Origin: Rapana venosa | Taxonomy: Eukaryota > Mollusca > Gastropoda > Neogastropoda > Muricidae | Direction: 5' to 3' | DNA length: 64,000 nucleotides | Assembly: GCA_028751875.1 (NCBI GenBank) | Contig: CM054135.1 | Span: forward strand, 11,068,631 to 11,132,630 | In this document: piece after piece, positions 20,146 through 64,000 of the stretch | How positions within the stretch are numbered: position 1 is the first letter of the stretch | How the letters are laid out: the number at the start of each line of letters is the position of its first letter | Translations under genes and position numbers: made by a program | The notes under the pieces: model-generated | Databases searched by the model: none | What the model was told of the DNA's origin: nothing | What the model saw: the letters and a program-made list of their open reading frames with translations, nothing else

Positions 20146-20685
20146 TTGGGTGTTGTGTGTATGAATGTGTGTATGAATGTGTGTGTGTGTGGAGAGAGAG
20201 ACAGAGGGGGGGGGGGGGGGGGGGGGGGGGGGGTTCCTCTGTGTGTGTGTATCATGCATTTGTGTGTGTGTGTATCATGCATTTGTGTATGTGTGTATGT
20301 ATCATGTGTGTGTGTGTTTGTGTGTGTTTCTTTAATTTAACATTTGTTCACTCAAGGTGATATTAGACCAAAGATAAAGTGTTACAACATATAGAGATCA
20401 TGTGTGCGTGTATGTGTGAGTGCGTGCATGTATGTGTGCATGTGTGTGTGTGTGTATATATGTGTGAGTGTGTGCGTGCTTGCGTGCATGTGAGTATGTT
20501 TGTGCGTGTTTGCGCATGCGCACGCGTGTCTGTGTGTGTATGTGTGTGTGTGTGTTTATTTAGGTTTTGCTTGCAAGAATGTGAGTAGATGTATATTTGC
20601 GAGCTAAGGTAGGGGTGTGCGTGTGTGTGTTTGTGTCTGTGTGTATGTGTGTGTGTGCATGCATGCATGTGCGTGTGTGTTTACC
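20146..20685. repeat. TG-rich microsatellites with a poly-G run
   Basis: TGTATGAATG repeats, a G-run at about 20206-20233, then long TG/TGCATG/TGTGCG tracts. Frames here are Cys/Val artefacts. Confidence 0.9.
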
Positions 20686-21028
20686 TATTACAGTATTAGT
20701 GTCTGTGCATGAGATAAAAGAAAAAACCAAAGAAATTATGGGAGGGACAGGGGTGGGCGGTGGGGGCATTGGACAGCTTAAAATGCAGCAAGAACTCTGT
20801 GTGTGTGTGTTGAATTTAAAAGTTAAGTAAGCATAGTTTCAAGACCACACCCCCTGTCTTGCATGCACACTCATAACCCTCCCTTAATGTTCTTTCTCAT
20901 AACTGTCTTGTCATATGTGAGAAACTGGGGAGCGGAGTAAAGTGTATGTTATTATCTTGATCATGTGCATGCATACTTTTGTGATACTTATGGACCCATA
21001 CACAGACCGGATATATATCGTCCATGAT

Positions 21029-21938
21029 TATTATGAAGTTATTTTTATTTATTTATTTATTTTTTTGGGCTGCCTCATCTTCTGTGACGTCCCCCGTCCT
21101 GCTGTTCCCACGCCGCTCATTCCAATCTCCCGGCCACAGCCAAACCCAGATTTGTAATGTCTCATCCTCAGAGTCGGAGGTTCACAGGGAGCCAATCACC
21201 ATCAGGCCGCCGCGGGGCCACCAGCCAGAGGGGCCCTGCACTGCTGCTGGGTCACTTTGGTGGTGTTCAGTGGTGCCTGTTCTGAGCTAACATACGCAGG
21301 ACACCACCTACTAAGCCCCTACTAACGACAGTATTAGCTCAGTCGCGGAGCCAGACTGAGTAAGTTGCCCACCCGAGGTGGCAACCACCACAACGTCCCT
21401 CCAACGACCGTCCCCCGCGAACCTCCAACCCAAAGGCTTTTGACACAAGCTCTCCACAGGCACAGAAGTGTATGGAAGTGTATGGGCAAACCGAATCTGA
21501 GGTCACCATGAGACCAGAGAAACTGGGACCACCGAATCAGAGGCAATTTTTTTTATTGCATGATGATCAATGACAATGAGGATGATGTAATGATGCTGCT
21601 GTGGAAGTGCATATGCTTTGAGACTACTTGACAGGGTTGTACTCTACGCTTACTATCATAATATATCCCGGCGTCAACCGGGCCCGAGAGATACAGACAC
21701 CTGCAGTGTTGGTCAGGTAATTTGAGCAACACTCTCAAATTCGCATCCGTTAAGTGGATGAAGCTCGACTGTGTGGTCCCAGTCTTCCCACTGAGCCCAC
21801 AGCACACTCACTCTGGGTAGGAGCCGGCCGGAGTCCGAAAAAACCCTATGACTCTTATGGGATTCAAACCCGCGACCTTCCAGTCCGTAACCCAAGGCGC
21901 TAACCACTGCGCCATGGCGGCTGGTATTATGAAGTTAT
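21029..21938 (-). mobile_element. 882-bp tRNA-headed insertion (family D) with 14-bp target duplication
   Basis: TATTATGAAGTTAT is present at 21029-21042 and 21925-21938. Between them, on the minus strand, is a tRNA-like head with A-box TGGCGCAGTGG (plus-strand 21904-21914) and B-box GGTTTGAATCCC (21859-21870). A GC-rich body without coding potential follows, and the 3' end is an AAATAAATAAATAAAT-type tail (21043-21061). An internal A8-run/ATGATGATCAATGAC junction near 21548-21575 suggests either a composite of two elements or a nested one. At 882 bp it is long for a SINE. Confidence 0.85.
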
Positions 21939-21954
21939 ATACACAGACTGAAGA

Positions 21955-22285
21955 CATGCAGTGCATAAACACACACGCACATATACATATATGTGCATGC
22001 AAGTGTGCATATAGGTGTGCATACAGGTGCACATGCATTCATTCACTTGCACACACACACACACCACTCATAAACATGCAATTCAATGTATTCATGCAGC
22101 TATGAGCATGCTCTCACATGCATGCACACATGCACGCACATACATATGCACACACACTCACTCACTGTCTCTCTCTCTCTCTCTCACTCACTGTCTCTCT
22201 CTCTGTTGCTCTCTCTCACTCTCTCGTACACATGCATTCACGCACGCATGCATGCATGCACGCATGCATAAACTATTCAGTTTAC
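21955..22285. repeat. CA/GCATGC and CT microsatellites
   Basis: CATATA/CACGCA variants, a CT tract (about 22165-22228) and ATGCATGC repeats. Confidence 0.85.
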
Positions 22286-22299
22286 ACATGTACTGATCA

Positions 22300-22920
22300 T
22301 TGTAAAAATTTAAGCATACCCTCGTATTTCAGGCATAATATATGTTATAGTTATATAACACACTTTTTTGAAAACATTTACTTCCTTGACTGTTTTTGGG
22401 TCAAGTTTTACTCATTTTCAGAAGGGATTAACCTGATCACACAAACTGCAGAAATGTAGAGAACAGTGGCAGAGTTGGGGGATGTCTGTTGACCCAGTGG
22501 TGACCCTTCCTTGCTGTACTGTACTGTTACCTTCCTGACCATTCCATGTTATCATAAGCGGTGCTTGAAGATATGGGGCTGCCAATTTGGTGTGCACTGT
22601 GAGTTCAGTGGTGACTGGGGGTCTGATCCAGCTGCTTAGTTATTATAAATGTGGCTGGAGAGCGGTTAAGTAATGGCATTAATTAATCAGTCGTTTTTCT
22701 TAATCCGCTTCACTTTGGTTGTTTATGCTGTAGTGGGCAGCAAGAAGTGCTTATTGAAGACTGACAGCTGGTGGGTTTTATTGTTTTGGTTTTGAGTTTT
22801 GTTTGTTTTTTGAGCAATGTGTGTTATTGTGGAGGGCATACTATGCGTGGTGAGGTAGCAGTTGTGCTTGCTGAGTAGTTGTGCAGGAGCTTGCATGTTA
22901 TGTATGTTAGTTCTGTGCTA
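22300..22920. other. intergenic DNA without gene
   Basis: No domain, tRNA or repeat family is recognised here. Confidence 0.4.
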
Positions 22921-22924
22921 GCAT

Positions 22925-23107
22925 GTTAATGCATGCATACATACATGTGCACACAAACATGCACATATGCACACACACACACACACACAGAGCCACACAT
23001 ACACAGAGAGCCACACACATACATACGCACACACACATACTCACACATACTCACACTCACACAGAGCCACGCACACACATACATACGCACACACACATAC
23101 TCGCGCA

Positions 23108-23147
<40 letters not shown>

Positions 23148-23155
23148 CACACACG

Positions 23156-23206
<51 letters not shown>
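22925..23206. repeat. CA-rich microsatellite with internal higher-order unit
   Basis: CA tracts with two copies of ACACAGAGCCAC.CACAC and CATACATACGCACACACACA about 68 bp apart, so the array has duplicated as a block. Confidence 0.9.
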
Positions 23207-23208
<2 letters not shown>

Positions 23209-23209
23209 C

Positions 23210-23416
23210 TTGTTCCTTTCCTTCCTATCACCACCTCCTTGTCTGTTTTTCTTGGTTCGATTCTCCTTAAAAGATAACAGTTCTTTCCTACATGGAAGTC
23301 AGATGTGCTGGGCCATTGTTTTCAGGTGCTTAATGGCAGCACAATGCATTTTTGCTCACATGACAATTGACAGACAACAATAGTTGCTGTCTGAACATTT
23401 GATAAAGAAGAAGAAG
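23210..23416 (+). repeat. GAA-tailed dispersed repeat, copy 2
   Basis: TTGTTCCTTTCCTTCCTATC...ACCTCCTTGTCTGTTTTTC...GATGTGCTGGGCC...GACAGACAACAATAGTTGCT ends AAGAAGAAG, parallel to 3421-3645. Confidence 0.7.
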
Positions 23417-23905
23417 TCATCACACCTGGGAATCGTTTATGAGGGAACACAATATATAGCTGCATCAATGGCTTGTCATTTGATAAAAGAGAAATCAATA
23501 TCGTTTGCATCATTTCGATTGATCTGATTTAGGAATATTTTGTCTTCTTCAGCAACTATAGCTTTCTACAGTTATTTCCCCAGTTGAGATCATTATCTCT
23601 TTAATTATTGTTATGGATATTTTTTAGACAACTTAACCATGGCCCATGCCTATTGAACCGGCAGTGGGTGAGTCACCATCAGGTTGGGAGGTTTCAGTCA
23701 CAAGTTCAAGGAAGGGCATGGTCGAGTCTTTCCTTGTTCATGTTCATGTTGTTTTGGGGTCAACTCATGCTCGCGGCTGCCAGTCTTCCCTGGGCAGACT
23801 TACATGAAGGTGGACTCAGTGTATCATCTGTATGCAGTTATATAACAAGTTTCTTGATACTTAGTTTAATTTTTAAAAACAAGTTTGTTTTTAAATTGAT
23901 TCTTT
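23417..23905. other. intergenic DNA without gene
   Basis: I see only short, unsupported frames. Confidence 0.4.
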
Positions 23906-23941
23906 ATGAAGAATGTGTGTGTGTTTGTTTGTTTATGTTTG

Positions 23942-23990
<49 letters not shown>

Positions 23991-24110
23991 TGTGTTGTGG
24001 TTTGTTGTGTTGTGTGTTTGTGTCTGTGAGTTTGTTTGTGTGTGTGGTGTTTGTGTCGTGTTTGTGTGTGTGTGTGTGTTGTGGTTGAGAGAGAGAGAGA
24101 GAGGAGAGAG

Positions 24111-24151
<41 letters not shown>

Positions 24152-24175
24152 TGTGTGTGTGTGTGTGTGTGTGTC
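23906..24175. repeat. (TG)n and (GA)n microsatellites
   Basis: TG tracts with TTTG/TTGTGG variants (23911-24085), then GA (24086-24148), then TG again (to 24173). Confidence 0.95.
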
Positions 24176-24514
24176 TTGTGACTTACACGTGCAGAACAAT
24201 TGATCATTTGATTAAGGCATTATCTTTCACTATATAATACCATATGATTCATGTAATATGAAATCGTCGAGTCACATGTTTTGCTATCATTGTATCAGTA
24301 CACTGGCTACCTCATGTATTGGGAAAGAATGTGAACAAGTAAACGTTGTTGGGGCAAGCTGACTGTCGCTGTTGTTTATTAGGAAACAGACTGCTGCTCT
24401 GTCAATGCTGATTGTGTGAATAATTCTGCTGATGATCAGCTAGGTTTGGATTGTTATGTCATAGTTAAGGGTTGGGTTTTTTTCCTGTTTAGAAGCATTT
24501 TTTCAGTGCTGTTA

Positions 24515-24523
24515 CAATGTGTG

Positions 24524-24577
<54 letters not shown>

Positions 24578-25160
24578 TCATACATTGCACATGTATGCTA
24601 ATGCTTGCCTACAATTATTTATATTTTTGTGCTTATCCATGTTTGTGCTAGGTAGTACCCTTACTTTTTGTAATTTTGGTATGTTTATGTTTTTTAGTTG
24701 TTGGTATTTTAAAAAATTCTAAGCTCAAAGTAAAACAAAACAAAAAAAGAAGATATTTTGTGACATTGCCAAACAAAATCGGTTTGTAAATTTCTGCCCC
24801 CCCCTTCTTCCCACTTGTTTTTGTAAAAGCCTTGAACCAACACTGTATATTATTCATATCCGTAAAGATACATATATGTGTGTGGGTGAGTGAGTGAGTG
24901 TTTATGTGTTTGTTTGTTTGTGTGTGTGCTTCAGTGAATAGATGCAATGTATCCTGGCTCATATAATGGGTGCTCAGTGTGTGGATGGCTTATATAATCA
25001 GTCTCCAATGCCTCTGTACAATTTCCAATTGTCTAGCTCTTGTTGCCTGATGTAGAAGTGTGTGTGTGGTATGTTTGTGTGTGTGTGTTTGTGTGTGTGT
25101 GTGTGAGAGAGTGTGTGTGTGTGTCCGTGTCTGTGTATGTGTATGTGCGAGTGCACGCAT
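24515..25160. repeat. TG microsatellites in non-coding DNA
   Basis: TG tracts at 24528-24574 and 25055-25140. The DNA between is AT-rich with no gene. Confidence 0.75.
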
Positions 25161-25491
25161 ATAATGTCATCTTGTGTGTGGACTAACCTACATAAAAACT
25201 ACAATACATGTACAAAACTGACTAAAGCCTCACAAGATCAGAGGCCTGCTGCCCACCACACTGAACATTATGTAAGTTTCATTTCAGTTTAAACAACTAG
25301 TCTTTCTTTTAGATTTAAGCTTTAACTCGTTATCGTTTGTCAGCAAAGGGAGAAAGGAAAGGAAGAAATAATCATACCTCATTACATGCATAGAGATGAA
25401 GGTGTTGACTGTGGGCTCAGCGTGAATCTCTCAGTACACATGAAGCAGCTGGAGATAGAAAACTGAAGGCTGAAGAGCAAGACGGGTGGGT

Positions 25492-25538
<47 letters not shown>
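25492..25538 (+). repeat. 47-base uninterrupted G run
   Basis: G from 25492 to 25538 without interruption, continuing as G-rich sequence to about 25570. Runs of this length are hard to sequence, so its true length is uncertain. Confidence 0.95.
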
Positions 25539-25539
<1 letters not shown>

Positions 25540-25599
25540 GTGGGGGGATGGAGTGAGATGAGGGGGAAAAAGGTAGGGAAGACCCTCCCATCGATTACA

Positions 25600-26291
25600 G
25601 CTTGTGCCTGGGGAATGCACATGAATGTTTGATGTGTGCAGGTGGTAGCCCGGCCAGATGACAGCGCGATTGATTCTCCCCCCCTAGGACTATGCAGAGT
25701 TGTCACACCGACAGTCATGGTGGCCGCCGTCACTGTCGTCCTGACCTCGGCGCAAGTCTTTCATCGGATGTGTTATGATTTGGACGGAGCCCCAGCTGAG
25801 GACGCTCCTTGACTGCTGGGTCAGTCTGTGTGGTCTCTTGACTGGAGTCTGTCAGACACCTCATGCCTGATTCTGGGTGGACTGCCATGTTACATGACAG
25901 GGGAAAACATCACAGTCCACGTCTTCATAGGTGTTTGACAAGTGTACAAGAAACCAAGCAATAGCAAAAATATCAACAGTGAAGAAGTAAAATGTCAAGT
26001 TTTGTAAGTCTTTCGAAAAGTAATGTAAAACAAAGTTCATCAAGAAAGCCACACTGATTCTGTAATGTCAGTTGTGAACAATGTAGGTCTCGACACAAAA
26101 AGCACAGTGATATAAATGACCTGTTGCATTATTTAAAAGGAAGGGAAAATCTGCCCTGAGTGTTGAACAGTTGTAAGTGTTCCTGTACATTCTGTTCACT
26201 TTTATGAGCAACAGCCATCCAGTCTTGCACAAAATAACTAGCTGTGGAAAAGTAGTGAGTGATGGTGTGAAGGGGGACACGACCCACAGCC
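25600..26291 (+). promoter_or_regulatory. probable 5' region / 5' UTR of the MICAL-like gene
   Basis: This is unique sequence with scattered CpGs (TGGTGGCCGCCGTCACTGTC, CTGACCTCGGCGCAAGTC) immediately upstream of the start codon. The ATG at 26292 has a strong context (CACAGCCATGG). CCCACAG|CC directly before it could also be a splice acceptor joining an upstream untranslated exon. The promoter itself is not identified. Confidence 0.4.
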
Positions 26292-59767
<33,476 letters not shown>

Positions 59768-60708
59768 ACCAACCCCGGGGTGGAGGCTCGCCAGCCTGCA
59801 CAGCCACACTGCTCTGTCTTCAGTTGCTGCAGAACTCCACACACTCTCTGGTGGACTTTTTTCAGTTCCCGCTTTTCTGCTGTGATTTTTTTCTTCCCTG
59901 GCTGCTGTCTCCGTGTGTGTGGTGGCCTTTGTGTATGACTGGCTGTGTTCTGGTGGTGTGTCTGTTTTGATGGTGAGCGGATCAGCTCTTGGAGGTTTTC
60001 CCCACTGCTGTTCCAGCACCACGAGGAGCGGGCAGTGCTTGGCTGCTGTTGAGCTCCTCCTTAGAGGAGACCCTGCCCTGCTGCTGCAGCAGAGTGGTGG
60101 CAGCAGTTTTATGTGGTGCGTTTGTTTTACCTCAACTCTGTGTTAGGTGTTTGGTTTGCTGTTGATGACTTAGGACTGTGACTGTGACTTACTGAATCAA
60201 ACCAAAGAGAACTGAAATTTAATCCTGGTTAATGTATCATGGACGTGATGCAGAAATGACGGTTGCCTTGAGATGAACAAATTTAGAGTATTTGTCAGAA
60301 TGAAGATTTTTTTTTTCTGTTCGTTTTTGTGGGTTTTTCCTCCCCCAAGAAGTTAATAGTGCTTTGTTTATGTAAGCTTGAGAATGAGCTGGACATTTTC
60401 TTTGTTTTGTTTTTCTGTTTTTCCAGCCCCCATCCTTACTGTTTTATTTTTGTTAGCTTGGTTTGAACAAGAAGGCTGCTGAATGTGTAAAGCACAGTTT
60501 TAATCTGAGATTGAAAACTTTTTCTGAGGTGACAACCCCAATACGACCTCCGTGGTTGGCAGGGCTATAAACACCATGATAGGATTGGTGTAAAGACAGA
60601 GTGGACACTTGTTTTATCACTGTTCCTGTTTTGTTGAGTGCTTGGTATATTTTCAGCTTAACGGGGTAAACAGAACATGTTTTTTTTTCTGTGAGGTTAT
60701 CTCCTACT

Positions 60709-60777
60709 TAGAGAAGTGAGGTCTCTGACGCCTCGCTCCCCTACGACCGTACAGGTTATGGGACACCTTTACCTTTT
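60709..60777 (+). mobile_element. tRNA-5S SINE, 3' fragment
   Basis: AGAGAAGTGAGGTCTCTGAC, GCCTCGCTCCCCTACGACCG and GGTTATGGGACACCTTTACC match the 3' ends of the copies at 6587 and 37466, in the opposite orientation. Confidence 0.85.
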
Positions 60778-61506
60778 TGATCTCCCACTTCCAGGAAAAC
60801 GAAGGTGTTCTGCAGGTTTCACTGTTTGTGGTCCCATGTAAGAAGTCTGTCGCCAGGGACCTATCTACATTTCTTCATACATATCACACTTTTCGGACTT
60901 GACCTCAGAAAACTATTTTCTGCTGTCCTGATATGATCTGCGTGCCTTGCTGGTGGTGTGTTTCACCTGTAACTGACCTCACCAGGGGTTGACCAGTTCA
61001 TCGTGTGTGTGACAAGCTAGTGTTCAGATCTCTGTGGTAATAGAAACATTTGGTCCTCAGCAGGTTTGCAGGCAGATGTAAAATATATATCCTAACTATG
61101 GCGCCGTTGACAAGAATGCTATCTTGGAAGTATTTTTTTCCATTCCTTGTTTGCTTTTCTCTCTCATTTCCATGAAAGTGAAAGTGGTTTTCTTGTAACG
61201 GTTTGTGATTCTGTATACAAGTTTGTTTGATGTTTGTTTCTCCTGTTTTGTTTGTTACAGTATTGAAAGCCGTAGTACTGAAACATGCAAGAGTGTAGGT
61301 CTTTTATATTTTTGGTAACTAGTTCTGCTGTTGTTATTTTGCATTACGATGAACCAAGTCATCAACATTTTCATCTGTTGTGTGAAGACGCTCACAATAC
61401 ATTGAAATTTTCGCCACAAGTATCAGGCAAGGCCATTTTGACGACTAGCGCTCAGTTCCACTGCAGAGTACACAGAAAGCCAGAACAAACAACACCATTT
61501 ATATTT

Positions 61507-61605
61507 CATTTCTCAACCAGATCTCTGGAGTTCACGAAGATGAGATTTTGTGGATACCACTGTTTGCCTACCCTGAATGTAGCTGCATTCCGACTTCAGG
61601 AATCA
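61507..61605 (+). repeat. ~105-bp hairpin-headed dispersed repeat
   Basis: CATTTCTCAACCAGATCTCT, GGAGTTCACGAAGATGAGAT and GTAGCTGCATTCCGACTTCA, in family order. Confidence 0.7.
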
Positions 61606-62344
61606 ACATAGAGACGAGACACAAAGTCTGTCAGAGATGATGTGTGACTTTAGTCCAGTGCCGCTGGTGCTTTGCTGGGGATGCACAGCATCACAGCCTG
61701 GTGCTTTCCTGCAGATCTCTTCAGCCTCATCGCTTAAAAAGTGTCTGCATGCATGCTGGGGTGGCAGCGTGTCGGGGCTGAGAGCTGAGACAGCAGGGAG
61801 GGATGACTGAAAGCTTGCCGCGGTCAGGGGGAGGTATTTGTTGCCCTTCCTTCACCGAGGGGAGCTGGCCAGAAGCACGGTGCCTGCAGTTTCATCGTAC
61901 GGCCACTCAGGAGCGTTGTCGTTTTGTGTGGCTTGGGGCTAATGTCACCTGGTTACATAGTGTAGGAACTGAGTCGTGCCTTTTAAAAAATTTTTTAAAA
62001 TCAGTTCGAGATGAAGTGAATTTCCATATGGCTTTTTTTGTTTGTTTGTTAAAAATCTATCAGGAGATGAATAATAGAAGATGAATTTGTATAGTGAAAT
62101 TTCATATTTAAAGACTTTTTATGGCTTTTTTAAAAAAATAAGGAGATGAATAATAGAAGATGAATTTGCATGTTGAAATTTCATATTCAAAGATTTTTTG
62201 TTGCTTTTTAAAAAAAAATCTGTCAGGAGAGGAATAATGATAAAAGATGAATTTGCATATTCAGAGATTTTTATTGACTCTTCATTAATTTCCAGAAGTG
62301 CTCATCCCTTACTCCAGTATTATTCCAAAGGTTCCAAAGTCCAA

Positions 62345-62390
62345 AATCTGTCCCCTTCCCCCCCCCGTCCCCCCCCTTCCATCATTTTTG
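62345..62390. repeat. short C-rich patch
   Basis: CCCCTTCCCCCCCCCGTCCC. No gene. Confidence 0.6.
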
Positions 62391-63923
62391 GACTCAGGAA
62401 TTTTTCATTTTTCTCTGCACCTTCTTGAAATGAAAGTTCCGTTTTCTGCAAAAAGGGTATTGTGGCAGACAGTGTTTATTCACTGTGTAATTCTGTTTGT
62501 TGGTGTTTTTGTATGATTTTATTCAATTTATTCAGTATGCATTTTGGTTTGTATGTGTTTGTAAATACGATTTTGTTGTTGTGTCTTAGGTGTTATTGTG
62601 AATGTTGATTTTTCTGAGTGCTTGAGTTGTTTGCAAGCTAATTGTGTGTATGTGTGTGTGTGTGTTGAGAGAGAGAGAGAGAGTGTGTGTGGTTGTTGTT
62701 ACTGTTGTTTGTAAAGACAGCCATAGATCAACTGCCTTTAGATCAACTGACATGTTATATATACACTGTGACACATTCCTTTGTTGTGACATGATGTTGC
62801 AACATGTCACTGGTGCTTCACGATTTCCTGAAAGAGCTATTTTCCTCACGGTGTTTCAGTGTCTGTGATGATGTTGGCCTTTAGTCTTTCTCTGGCGCCC
62901 AACATTTTAAGATAAAAATAACATCCCCTACCCCTACCCCCCAGTGTTTTTAAGAACATTTTTAAAGTGCAGTATTTGGATCATGGACCAGATTTGACAA
63001 AAACATGCCATTTTGATTCTTGTTGCGACTGAAAATAATACCCAACAAAACATATCATGTGTGCCTACCACTCTAACAGTTGTTTCCCCCCCCCCCCCCA
63101 GTTTCTTTTGCCTCACCGTGTCTGGCTATAGAAAAGAAGCTTATTTTGTAAATTGCTGATGTGAAAGGCATTGGACAAAATGGATGAATATTTCCAGCGT
63201 CTGCTTTCTACTTATCCCTGGCACTGTGTGTTCTCAGCCTTTGCTGTAAAGGACAGACCGGTTTGATTTTCATCCAAGAGAAAGTTGAAAGTCGGATTCT
63301 GACTTTTTTTTTAATGGTATGTCACATAATGATTTTCGTTGTTTTCATCAAACATTAAAAGAAATTGGAGGTTTTAGCATTTGTGCTTTTATCTCATAAT
63401 AATGCCAGTTTACGTGTATGTGATTTGTTATATGCTGTGTTAGGCTTTTTGTTGTTGATCTGCCTGCATCCACTTAAAAAAAAACTCATTGCCTTTGATA
63501 ATACTAAACTTGAATCCATAACCGACATAATGCCATGTTTGTATATTGCTTTGAAGATGTGCTGTCTTTGGAGTTTTTTCGTTTGTTTGTCTTGAAAAGT
63601 CTGTTATTTGTTGGAAGTCTGTGGGCTTTGTTGTTGTTGTGCTGATCATAAGAGAATATTGAGTATGAGCTGGAAAAGTTGTGCATGCTAAACCATGGGT
63701 CGTTATGAATTTGCTTTGTGAGTCAAGGCTCAAAAGTACTTACATGCGTGAGTCGAGACTTAAAAATGCAAAAATATGCTCAACCCCCATTCAGACACGG
63801 TGCATTCACCTAAACAAACATCCTCCCCCTCCTCCTCCTCCTCATCAGCTATTTATTGTTGGTTGTGTATTGAAGCTGCAAGTCAAAGAAGACAATGTTT
63901 GAAAGAATCCAGTTTTACAGAAA

Positions 63924-63929
63924 AATAAA
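63924..63929 (+). terminator. poly(A) signal candidate
   Basis: AATAAA within GAAAAATAAAAATTTG, the last such signal in the window and in the right orientation for the MICAL-like gene. Confidence 0.4.
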
Positions 63930-64000
63930 AATTTGAAGAAAACAAAAAATGATCAAGTTTTAACCAGAAAAGTTACTGTAAAGCATCAAGGGTAGAGACA

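Larger units (their letters stand above)
59768..63929 (+). other. probable 3' UTR of the MICAL-like gene
   Basis: This is 4.1 kb without a recognisable gene, ending near AATAAA at 63924-63929; an earlier candidate ATTAAA is at 63355. It includes two repeat insertions (60709, 61507), a duplicated AGGAGATGAATAATAGAAGA segment (62061 and 62141) and a short GA/TG tract (62650-62690). Such a long UTR is plausible for this type of gene but unproven. Confidence 0.45.

Overview
The window is nuclear DNA from an animal: coding exons have GT/AG borders, introns reach about 10 kb, and the DNA between them is saturated with CA/TG, CT/GA and poly-G runs, tRNA-headed SINEs and non-LTR retrotransposon debris. 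The repeat style suggests a marine lophotrochozoan, most likely a gastropod mollusc. That taxon is an inference; no marker gene here proves it.

Layout. (1) 1-2169: right-hand part of a piggyBac transposon with a long open transposase frame. Its right end abuts a TTAA target, and it lies just upstream of (2) the last coding exon of MRPS24 (mitochondrial small-subunit protein uS3m) at 2267-2565. The rest of MRPS24 is off the left edge. (3) 2566-26291: about 24 kb with no gene I can support. It holds a 30/43-bp minisatellite, at least five SINE families (one with a chimeric tRNA + 5S rRNA head), LINE 3' ends, and long CA/CT tracts. Two CpG-bearing, repeat-poor patches (about 8.5-9.1 kb and 19.06-19.31 kb) could be promoters or non-coding first exons. 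(4) 26292-59767: a complete MICAL-like (MICALL1/2-type) gene on the + strand. I resolve eleven coding exons whose phases all join, giving a 1,390-residue protein: CH domain, half of a LIM domain, a very long disordered region in one 3,150-bp exon, and a C-terminal bMERB Rab-binding domain. Its introns carry a 5'-truncated LINE with an open reverse transcriptase frame, nested SINEs and many microsatellites. (5) 59768-63929: probable 3' UTR, with an AATAAA near 63924.

Only MRPS24 and the MICAL-like gene look like host genes. There is no sign that they work together: one acts in the mitochondrial ribosome, the other in Rab-controlled endosomal recycling and actin/junction trafficking. The rest is transposable-element biology. 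The most interesting part is how the SINE families share modules: tRNA or tRNA-5S heads, two different shared central blocks, and a 3' hairpin shared with a LINE. A roughly 105-bp hairpin-headed repeat that I cannot assign to a known family occurs in ten or more copies. I found no operon, CRISPR, phage or other prokaryote-type system.
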